Notes under the pieces: model-generated
Database searches by the model: none
Seen by the model: only the letters and a program-made list of their open reading frames with translations
Told to the model about the DNA's origin: nothing
Shown: piece after piece, positions 56,562 through 64,000 of the stretch
Position numbering within the stretch: position 1 is the first letter of the stretch
How the letters are laid out: each line of letters begins with the position of its first letter
Program-made: the position numbers and the translations under genes
Source: Nitrospirota bacterium
Lineage (GTDB): Bacteria; Nitrospirota; Thermodesulfovibrionia; Thermodesulfovibrionales; JdFR-88
Assembly (NCBI GenBank): GCA_021789555.1
Contig: JAJYJK010000007.1
Location: 1-64,000, forward strand
Length of the DNA: 64,000 nucleotides
Reading direction: 5' to 3'

Positions 56562-58010
56562 ATGGCCTACAAGGACCTTCGACAGTTCATAAACGAGCTT
56601 GAAAGGCGCGGACTTTTAAAGCGGGTGGCCGCCCAGGTGGACCCCGAGCTTGAGATCGCCCAGATAAACGACCGGGTGGTGAAGGCCGGCGGCCCGGCGC
56701 TCATCTTCGAAAACCCGAAAGGCTCGCGTGTGCCCTGCGCCGTAAACCTCTTCGGCTCCTATGAGCGCATGAGGCTCGCCCTGGAGGTCCGGGACCTCGA
56801 TGAGATAGGCTCAAGGATGCTCGAGTTCCTGGAGCCCGAAATCCCGGTGAACCTGATAGAAAAACTAAAGGCCCTGCCCAAGCTCAAAAGGCTCGCCGAT
56901 TTCATCCCCAAACACGTAAAGGGCGGCCCCTGCAAAGAGGTGATAATCAGGCAGCCGCAGAGACCCACGCTCGACATCCTGCCGGTGCTGAAGACCTGGC
57001 CCCTCGACGCGGGCAGGTTCATAACGCTGCCGATGGTCTTCACCGCAGACCCCGAAACGGGGGAGAGAAACTGCGGCATGTACCGGATGCAGGTCTTCGA
57101 CGGGTCCACGACGGGCATGCACTGGCATATGCACAAGGACGGCGCCCGGCACTACAGGAAGGCCGCCCGCATGGGCAAAAGGCTCGACGTCGCGGTGGCC
57201 ATCGGCAGCGACCCGGCCACCATGTATTCCGCCACGGCCCCGCTGCCCGAGGGGGTGGACGAGATGCTCTTCGCCGGGTTCCTGCGCGGGGCCCCAGTGG
57301 AGCTTGTCAAATGCGAGACCTCGGAGCTGGAAGTGCCGGCAAACTCCGAAATAGTGCTCGAGGGATACTGCGAGCCTGCGGAGATGAGGCTCGAGGGCCC
57401 CTTCGGCGACCACACGGGCTATTACAGCCTCGCCGATATGTACCCGGTCTTCCACATCACCTGCATGACGATGCGAAAGGACCCCATCTACCCGGCCACG
57501 ATTGTGGGCAGGCCGCCCATGGAGGACTGCTACATCGCGAAGGCGACAGAGCGCATATTCCTGCCCCTCATAAAAAAACAGCTCCCGGAGATCGTGGACA
57601 TGAACCTGCCCCTGGAGGGGGTCTTCCACAATATGGCGATCGTCTCCATAGACAAGCGCTACCCCGGCCATGCGCGCAAGGTCATGTACGCGCTCTGGGG
57701 GCTGGGACAACTGAGTTTCGTGAAGATGATAATCGTGGTGGACGGCTGGGTAAACGTGCAGGACATCTCCGAGGTGCTCTGGAGACTCGGCAACAACACG
57801 GACCCGAAACGTGACGTCCTCATAGTTGAAGGGCCGCTCGATGTCCTCGAACACGCCTCCCCTATCCCCGCCTACGGCGGCAAGATGGGCATCGATGCAA
57901 CGAAGAAAACCCCCCAGGAGGGTTTCACACGCCCGTGGCCCCCGGACATCGAAATGCCGGAGGAGATCAAGAAACTCGTCGAATCCAGATGGAAGGATTA
58001 CGGGTTGTAA
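56562..58010 (+). CDS. ubiD: UbiD-family (de)carboxylase
   Basis: YKDLRQFINELERRGLLKRV, NCGMYRMQVFDGSTTGMHWHMHKDGA, EGPFGDHTGYYSLADMYPVFHIT. Confidence 0.96.
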   Translation: MAYKDLRQFINELERRGLLKRVAAQVDPELEIAQINDRVVKAGGPALIFENPKGSRVPCAVNLFGSYERMRLALEVRDLDEIGSRMLEFLEPEIPVNLIEKLKALPKLKRLADFIPKHVKGGPCKEVIIRQPQRPTLDILPVLKTWPLDAGRFITLPMVFTADPETGERNCGMYRMQVFDGSTTGMHWHMHKDGARHYRKAARMGKRLDVAVAIGSDPATMYSATAPLPEGVDEMLFAGFLRGAPVELVKCETSELEVPANSEIVLEGYCEPAEMRLEGPFGDHTGYYSLADMYPVFHITCMTMRKDPIYPATIVGRPPMEDCYIAKATERIFLPLIKKQLPEIVDMNLPLEGVFHNMAIVSIDKRYPGHARKVMYALWGLGQLSFVKMIIVVDGWVNVQDISEVLWRLGNNTDPKRDVLIVEGPLDVLEHASPIPAYGGKMGIDATKKTPQEGFTRPWPPDIEMPEEIKKLVESRWKDYGL

Positions 58011-58186
58011 AAGCAAAACACCCTCTCTAATTCTCTCCCTAAATAAACCGCCTTATAGCAGGCTGCGGGGAATTGGAAGTTAAAAATCCAGTGACGGGCG
58101 TCACTGACTCGCAAACCGCGTTCCGGTAGGATAACATGCAGATTAAGGCTTTACTCCCCTCCTTACGGTTGTCCCTCTCCCTTGTG

Positions 58187-58309
58187 GCGTCCGAATTGGA
58201 CGCCACTTTTATTTCCAGCGTCCGAATTGGACGCCACTTTTATTTCCAGCGTCCGAATTGGACGCCACCTTTATTTCCAGCGTCCAACTGGACGCCACCT
58301 TTATTTTCA
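58187..58309. repeat. Four tandem 30-31 bp units containing GCGTCC-N4/5-GGACGC inverted repeats
   Basis: Units 58187-58217, 58218-58248, 58249-58279, 58280-58309: gcgtccgaattggacgccac(t/c)tttatttcca. Confidence 0.9.
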
Positions 58310-59062
58310 GCAGAGCCCGACGGAATGCGGGGGGTTCCCGGCGGCGGGCCTGTAACTTGCAAGGTCGAAATACGGGCATTTATCGAGCCTGCAGCCGTGG
58401 GGGTGTCTGGCGCTCCACAGACATTTTACAATCCTGTTTTGCACCGGAAGGGCCACCCCGGAGGCGTCTTTCAGGAAATCCACCGCAACGCCGAGTCCCG
58501 CAAGCGCATAGGCCTTGCAGCAGCTGGGACCCGTCAGTTTCACGATCTCCGAGGACACCCTCGTCACCGCCTCCATCGTGAGCCTCTGTTCGATGTCCTT
58601 GCCGCACCTGGACCCGTAGAGGATCGAAACGCAGGCCCCCAGGGCGGGCAGGATGCCGCAGACCCCGGTAAGCCCGCAGTACCCCCCGGCCGCCTGTCTC
58701 GACAGCCGCTGAAAGGCCTCATGCAGCTGCTTGTTTGAAATCTTTATGCGGCCGTCGTTTTTCACGGCCGACAGGAAGGCCCCGGCCGCGATGCAGGCGT
58801 GCTCACAGCCCAGCATGGGAAGCCCCGGCTGGCTGAACATGGCCTCCGCAGTCTTGAACGGGTCCTTCTCAAGCGTCATCAGGGCCATGTCCATAATCGT
58901 CTTTCTTATGCCGGCGCCGTGGCAGGAATCGCAGAGATAATGCCCCTTCGAGCAGACGGCGTGGGCCGGCTCCCTGCGCCCGCAAGACTCGCAAGTAAGC
59001 TCACGGAAGCCCGTGAGGTACTCAATCGGGGCCCCGCAGAGCGCGCAGTCTTCCGTCTCCAT
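58307..59062 (-). CDS. DUF5714-like cysteine-rich protein
   Basis: METEDCALCGAPIEYLTGFRELTCESCGRREPAHAVCSKGHYLCDSCHGAG, GYCGLTGVCGILPALGACVSILYGSRCG, SCCKAYAL. Confidence 0.85.
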   Translation of the reverse strand: METEDCALCGAPIEYLTGFRELTCESCGRREPAHAVCSKGHYLCDSCHGAGIRKTIMDMALMTLEKDPFKTAEAMFSQPGLPMLGCEHACIAAGAFLSAVKNDGRIKISNKQLHEAFQRLSRQAAGGYCGLTGVCGILPALGACVSILYGSRCGKDIEQRLTMEAVTRVSSEIVKLTGPSCCKAYALAGLGVAVDFLKDASGVALPVQNRIVKCLWSARHPHGCRLDKCPYFDLASYRPAAGNPPHSVGLC

Positions 59063-59189
59063 ACCAAAGTATATCAAATTAAAAAAAATTTTCGTGCCCC
59101 AGCCGCCCGCCACCTTAATTGCCGGGTATCCGGCACCTCCAGCAAAGGCGGTTGAAAAAATCCCTTCTGAAAATGTAATATGGCGGAAT

Positions 59190-59630
59190 ATGAAAAAAGT
59201 GCTTATCGTAGACGACGAGCCGACCATACTGCTGTCGCTTTCCCATCTTTTAAGCAGCCGGTCCGTATCGGTCTTTACTACCGGAAAGATCGAGGAGGCC
59301 GAAGAGGTCCTTTCGACACACGGGATCGATCTTGTCCTGGCGGACATCCGCTTAAGCGGCGTCCACGGGTATGAGGGGCTCAGTCTCCTGGACTATGTCA
59401 AGGAAAAAAACCCGGATGCCAGGGTCATAATCATGACCGCCTACGGCACCGCCGAGATGAAAGAAGCGGCTTACGAAAAGGGCGCCTATCATTATTATGA
59501 AAAGCCGGTCGATATAAACGACCTGCTGGAAAAAGTGGCGGCCTGCGGGATTCCCATCGCCGAACCCAGGAAGACCAAGAAAAACCTCACCAATCGTTCG
59601 GACGAGCTGCAGGGGAAATTTCAATTCTGA
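59190..59630 (+). CDS. Response regulator (receiver domain plus short tail)
   Basis: KKVLIVDDEPTILLSLSHLL, LVLADIRLSGVHG, IIMTAYG, YYEKPVDINDLL. Confidence 0.92.
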   Translation: MKKVLIVDDEPTILLSLSHLLSSRSVSVFTTGKIEEAEEVLSTHGIDLVLADIRLSGVHGYEGLSLLDYVKEKNPDARVIIMTAYGTAEMKEAAYEKGAYHYYEKPVDINDLLEKVAACGIPIAEPRKTKKNLTNRSDELQGKFQF

Positions 59631-59676
59631 TAGAATTCCGATTGACGGGGCCTGATTAACAGGGTTTTAAAAATTC

Positions 59677-61359
59677 TCAGGGTATCCTTACGGTCACGGT
59701 CGTGCCCTCGCCGGGGGCGCTTTTGATTTCCAGCCGTCCGCCATGCTCCTCCACTATCTTCCTGCAAATGGGCAGCCCAAGCCCCGTGCCTTCCTTTTTG
59801 GTGGTAAAAAACGGGTCGAATATCCTTTCCATGTCGGCCTCTTTTATCCCCTGCCCGTCATCGCGGACCGTTATGACGGCCATGCCGTTTTCCCTTTCGG
59901 CCGTTATCTCCACCCTTTTGCATGAGGCGCCGGCCGCGTTGTCCAGGAGGTTCAAAAAGACCTGCCTCATCTTGTCGCTGTCGGCCTTTACCATGGCTGT
60001 CCCGGTGGAGCTGAATAAGACCTGCGGCTGATAGCCGCTCAGTTTGACGTAACTGAAAAGGTCCTCGAAGAACAGGTGCAGATCTATCCAGCCCATCTCC
60101 AGCCTGGAGGGGCGGCTGTAGGAGAGCAGCTCCTCAATGAGCGCCTTCACCCGCCTTGTCTCCTTGAGCATGGCCTGTATGAGGGCCTGGTGCTGGGCGG
60201 CGGCTATCTCCCTTTCCAGGAGCTGGCCGATGGACTGGATCGCGAACAGGGGGTTTCTGATCTCATGGGCGACCCCCGCTATGACCTTCCCGATCATCTC
60301 GAAATGCTGTTTTTTCCTTATCTCGTCACTGATCTTCTTTATCTCCGTCAGGTCCCTGAAGACGACGATTATGCCCTTTTGCCCGCCGTTTTGGTCGAGC
60401 AGCTGGGAGCTTGTGAACCCGATGGGTTTTATCTTGCCGTCCCCGGTCCTTATGACCGCCTCGCGGCTCAGTTTGGGCATTGTGTATCTCATGTCCGCGA
60501 GCGCCTCGTCTATCGTATCGACGCGCTTGCCCACCGCTTCTTCACCGGTCAGCTCCAGGATTTCAAGCCCCGGCTGGTTCATCCGCAGGATATTGCCGTT
60601 TTCATCGAGGACGGCAACACCGCTTGCGGTGGAGTTGAATATGGCCTCGGAGAATTCCTTTTCGGCAAGGGCCTTTAATTTCTCCTCGCTCTCCCTGGAG
60701 AGCTCCCGGTAAAGCATCCTCTTCACGACGAGCACCAGCCCGGCCCCGCTTGCAAGCGAGATGAGCAATGCAAAGAGGAGCGCGCTTCCGAAAACCCTGT
60801 CTATCCCGTTTCCCAGTCCCGCGCCGGGCAAGAAAACGCCCACATAGCCCCGTATGCGGTCCGCGCGGCTGTGGCAGCCCCAGCAGGCCCTTTCATTTAT
60901 CAGCGGCCTGAAAAACGCGAATACGCCGTCTTTATTGTAAGAATAACCCCCGCTCCATACGGCCCCGCCGGCCGAAAGCGGCCGCGCCGCCGCGGGCAGC
61001 CTTGCCCCGGCCGGACCGAAATAGACCGAGCCGTCTTTTTTGAATATCGCGAGCTTTATGCCGGAGCCGCGTATGCGGCCGCCCACTATCTTCAATATCT
61101 CCGCCGGCCTTCTCCTGACCAGCATCTCTTCCCGCACCGTCTCGACCACGTCTTCGGCGACTGAAATTGATTTTTCATTCCGGATGGATGAAAGCAGGGC
61201 CTTTTCCCTGCCGGCCACGAGGAAGGCCACAGCCCCGATAGAGACAAAAATCCCGGCGAGGGAAAAAATAAAAAGCCTTGTCAGGAGCCCCGGCTTTAAC
61301 CCGGAAAACCTGTCCCTGAGATTTTGCGCGCCCGTCTTGTCGCTTCCCGCCCGAGCCAA
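59677..61359 (-). CDS. Sensor histidine kinase with periplasmic CxxCH (c-type heme) motif, PAS, HisKA, HATPase
   Basis: ERACWGCHSRADRIRGYVGV; IAGVAHEIRNPLFAIQSIGQLLE; GTGLGLPICRKIVEEHGG. Confidence 0.93.
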   Translation of the reverse strand: MARAGSDKTGAQNLRDRFSGLKPGLLTRLFIFSLAGIFVSIGAVAFLVAGREKALLSSIRNEKSISVAEDVVETVREEMLVRRRPAEILKIVGGRIRGSGIKLAIFKKDGSVYFGPAGARLPAAARPLSAGGAVWSGGYSYNKDGVFAFFRPLINERACWGCHSRADRIRGYVGVFLPGAGLGNGIDRVFGSALLFALLISLASGAGLVLVVKRMLYRELSRESEEKLKALAEKEFSEAIFNSTASGVAVLDENGNILRMNQPGLEILELTGEEAVGKRVDTIDEALADMRYTMPKLSREAVIRTGDGKIKPIGFTSSQLLDQNGGQKGIIVVFRDLTEIKKISDEIRKKQHFEMIGKVIAGVAHEIRNPLFAIQSIGQLLEREIAAAQHQALIQAMLKETRRVKALIEELLSYSRPSRLEMGWIDLHLFFEDLFSYVKLSGYQPQVLFSSTGTAMVKADSDKMRQVFLNLLDNAAGASCKRVEITAERENGMAVITVRDDGQGIKEADMERIFDPFFTTKKEGTGLGLPICRKIVEEHGGRLEIKSAPGEGTTVTVRIP

Positions 61360-61617
61360 ATTGAGATAAACCCCCTTTCAGCCAGGAATGAAAAGCGATG
61401 AATTATATCATACAAGAGACAAGTGGCAGGCAACCGGAGGGCAAATCGAGGGAAACCGCTTTTTCGCTTTTCCGGACCTTTTATTTGTTGCCCGCCCCGT
61501 GCAATTTGTACTTCGTTTGCAGTTTGGCGGCCGCGCTCCTTACCGAAAAGGCCCCTCCCGGAGCCTCCTCTTCGCGCTCTCAAGGGCGGAAGCGGATTTC
61601 ATCTCTCACTCTCCGTT

Positions 61618-62775
61618 CTACTCTTCCCCGAGCACCTTTTTCATCTCCAGGAACCGCAGAAGACCCGTTTTCGTGATGAGCCCCAGGAAATGCCCCTGCG
61701 CCATGACCAGAAGCCTGCCGTCCTGTCTCATTCGCAGCAGCGCATCGGAAAGGGCGGTATCGGGCGAGACGATGATCTCGTCATTAAGGGGCTTCATCAC
61801 CTCTTCGACTGTCCTGGCCGGCAGCGTGCCTTCCGGGATTCCCCTTATGTCCGCCAGCGAGACGAGCCCGACCGGGGTCTCGCCATCGAACACGGGAAAC
61901 CCCTTGTACCCGTAGTGCAGGAAATAGTCCTTCACCAGTTTATCGAGGCCCATGCGCGGAGAGACCTTCACCGTGTCCCGGGATAAAACCATTATGTCCC
62001 TGACGACGGCGGAATTGAGGAGCTGTTTAAGGACGACCTCCTGATATCCGCTCTGGGCGACGCTCCTTAAGAATATGCCTATGAACACAAACCACAGCCC
62101 GCTTATGAGCGCGCCGGCAAGCACCTGGAGCCCCCCGAAGATGATAAAGATCACCGCCACTATTTTGCCTATGTCCGAAGCGAGCCTGGTGGCCTTCGAA
62201 AGAGACCCCTTCGTTTTCCAATAGATGGCCCTCAAGACCCTGCCACCATCCAGCGGGAAGCCGGGGATGAGATTGAAGACCGCAAGCGCCCCGTTTATGA
62301 CCGCCAGATAACCCATGACCGCCCCCGTTATCGGATGCGAGGAGCCCGTGGCCAGCGCCTGGAGCCCATAGAAGACCCCCGCCAGCATGAGGCTGCTTAC
62401 CGGCCCCGCTATGGCTATCTTCAGTTCGCTTGCCGGGTCCTTGGCCTCCTCCGAGAGCTGCGAGACGCCGCCGAAGATAAAGAGCGTTATCGAAGGGATG
62501 GAGAGCCCGTGGCGCATCGCCACCAGTGAATGGGCCAGCTCATGTATGAGCACGCTGGCGAAAAAAAGGATGGTGGCCGCAAAACCGGCCGCCCAGTAAA
62601 CCGCCGCCTTCTCCCTGGGGAAGGCGTGCGGAAAGTAGCCGACCGAAAGGCTCCAAAGGAGGAGGAAAAAGATTATGAACCATGAAAAGTCTATCGAAAT
62701 CTGAATGCCTGCTATCCGGAAGAGCCTTATGCCGCCCGTGAGGGCCCTGTCTTTTTTGGAGGCCGCATCAGCCAT
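61618..62775 (-). CDS. Site-2 protease family (M50) membrane metalloprotease with CBS domains
   Basis: SVLIHELAHSLVAMRHG, FNLIPGFPLDGGRVLRAI, C-terminal CBS pair. Confidence 0.95.
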   Translation of the reverse strand: MADAASKKDRALTGGIRLFRIAGIQISIDFSWFIIFFLLLWSLSVGYFPHAFPREKAAVYWAAGFAATILFFASVLIHELAHSLVAMRHGLSIPSITLFIFGGVSQLSEEAKDPASELKIAIAGPVSSLMLAGVFYGLQALATGSSHPITGAVMGYLAVINGALAVFNLIPGFPLDGGRVLRAIYWKTKGSLSKATRLASDIGKIVAVIFIIFGGLQVLAGALISGLWFVFIGIFLRSVAQSGYQEVVLKQLLNSAVVRDIMVLSRDTVKVSPRMGLDKLVKDYFLHYGYKGFPVFDGETPVGLVSLADIRGIPEGTLPARTVEEVMKPLNDEIIVSPDTALSDALLRMRQDGRLLVMAQGHFLGLITKTGLLRFLEMKKVLGEE

Positions 62776-62983
62776 GAATTTTCACCCCTTCCCCTGAATA
62801 TCCGTTACCTGATAAAATTATATCCCTATTTCCCCCGCCCACCCAGTTTTTTTTGAAACAATACCTCAATTTGGGGCCAAAAACGGCGGGATTTTGCCTT
62901 CCAGGGTTAAAATCAGCCTGATTTTTTTTACTCGCGCGTGAAAGCGCTTTTTTGACAACCCTGTCTTCTTTTGTTATTTTAGG

Positions 62984-63880
62984 ATGATGACCTTTGAGGT
63001 AATGAGCAATAAAAAGCTTGTTACGGCGGCAAATTTACTCCTTTCTGTCCTTCTTGCGCTGACGTGCATATTCCTGGCGAGGGATTTCATAAGCCTTGGC
63101 ATATCGGGCCGCCGGACGGCCAGGGATGTCGGCGCGTCCTCGCGGCCCTCGCGGGATATCTCGCAGCCGAAAGTCCGCACGGTGCTGCCGGACTATTCAG
63201 CCGTGGCGGGCAAGGGCAACCTGTTTGGCTTTCCGCCGATGGACGTAAAACCGCTTACGGCCTCGTCAGGGCAGGCCGAAAGCTCGAACATAAGCCTGAT
63301 CGGCACGGTTTCGGGGGCCTGGAACTACGCCGTCGTGCTCAGGGACGCCAAAGAGGAGCTTTACCGGGCCGGCCAGATGATCCCGGGGGTCGGTTATCTG
63401 AAGGCCATAAACAAGGACTCCGCCCTTATCGCGGCCCAGGCCGGAGGGGAGCTGAAACTGCCGCTAAAAGACATCGCCACGATCCGGGAGGCAAACAGCA
63501 ATGGCGCGGCCGCCCCGGGCCGGACATTATCGCCGAACCCGGTCATAAGTTCCGGGGGGCAGGACTCCTATGTCCTCAACAAGGCGGCGGTGGCCGACGC
63601 GCTGCAGAACCCCACGCGGATACTCTCCGATGCCCGCATGTTGCCGAATATCATACATGGCAGGCAGCAGGGCTTTGTCCTAAGGGAGGTAAAGCCGGGC
63701 GGCCTCTTCTCCTCGCTGGGGTTGAGGGACGGGGACGTGATACTCAAGATAAACAATAATGAAATCTCCGGCCCGGACATGGCTTTGAGGGCCTTTACCG
63801 CGCTAAAGGGGCTCGACAGGGTGGACCTCGATATCATAAGAGGCGGGCAGAAACTGACGCTTGTTTACCAGATAAGGTAG
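62984..63880 (+). CDS. gspC: Type II secretion system protein GspC
   Basis: N-terminal TM; NISLIGTVSGAWNYAVVLRDAKEELYRAGQMI; PDZ-like GGLFSSLGLRDGDVILKINNNEI. Confidence 0.88.
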   Translation: MMTFEVMSNKKLVTAANLLLSVLLALTCIFLARDFISLGISGRRTARDVGASSRPSRDISQPKVRTVLPDYSAVAGKGNLFGFPPMDVKPLTASSGQAESSNISLIGTVSGAWNYAVVLRDAKEELYRAGQMIPGVGYLKAINKDSALIAAQAGGELKLPLKDIATIREANSNGAAAPGRTLSPNPVISSGGQDSYVLNKAAVADALQNPTRILSDARMLPNIIHGRQQGFVLREVKPGGLFSSLGLRDGDVILKINNNEISGPDMALRAFTALKGLDRVDLDIIRGGQKLTLVYQIR

Positions 63881-63899
63881 GCCGGGCGCTAAGGAAGAC

Positions 63900-64000
63900 A
63901 TGCTAAGGAAGACATCGCTTGCGGCCATCATGCTCCTGCTGCTCCTGTACTCCCAGTTATCTACTCAGGCCTGGGCGGCGAAAAAGATCACCCTCGATTT
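63900..64000 (+). CDS. gspD: Start of type II secretion secretin (GspD), truncated by window end
   Basis: MLRKTSLAAIMLLLLLYSQLSTQAWAAKKITLDF signal peptide; follows gspC. Confidence 0.6.
   Translation, partial: MLRKTSLAAIMLLLLLYSQLSTQAWAAKKITLD

Noticed and set aside
58187-58309. Tandem array considered as a CRISPR
   Set aside because: Units are contiguous 30-31 bp copies with no unique spacers and no cas genes in the window.
58136-58738. Plus-strand ORF with repeated SNWTPPLF-like peptide
   Set aside because: Produced by translation of the tandem DNA repeat and antisense to the DUF5714 gene.

Overview
This 64 kb GC-rich window looks like ordinary bacterial chromosome, probably from an anaerobic Nitrospirota- or Desulfobacterota-like organism; that assignment is only inferred from gene content and order. 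About 60 CDS are supportable. I recognised no rRNA, tRNA or CRISPR array. Core blocks: mutL; an acyl-CoA dehydrogenase/EtfB/ferredoxin-EtfA/fabD operon; ndk and mdh; cca; ilvC-psd-pssA-leuA; thiD-radA; mnmA-moaB/mog-ccdA; a cytochrome/FeS/NrfD operon; ubiD; and the start of a type II secretion operon (gspC-gspD). Strongest candidates for something unusual: (1) an Rrf2/IscR - TusA-like - NifS-like - IscU operon in which the NifS-like protein has lost the PLP Schiff-base lysine (SAHK->SAHE) and other PLP/substrate residues but keeps the catalytic Cys loop, implying a non-desulfurase Fe-S assembly system; (2) a protoglobin-coupled kinase-like sensor with Asp in place of the phospho-accepting His; (3) a PAP2 phosphatase fused to a GT-C glycosyltransferase, followed by a GT2 and a flippase-like gene; (4) a sensor kinase with a c-type heme motif; (5) a CarCDE-like, possibly bifurcating, acyl-CoA dehydrogenase/ETF; (6) a structured interspersed repeat family (2 strong copies, 1 diverged) and two different IS-end-like arrays. 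All family calls are from reading motifs; no searches were run.
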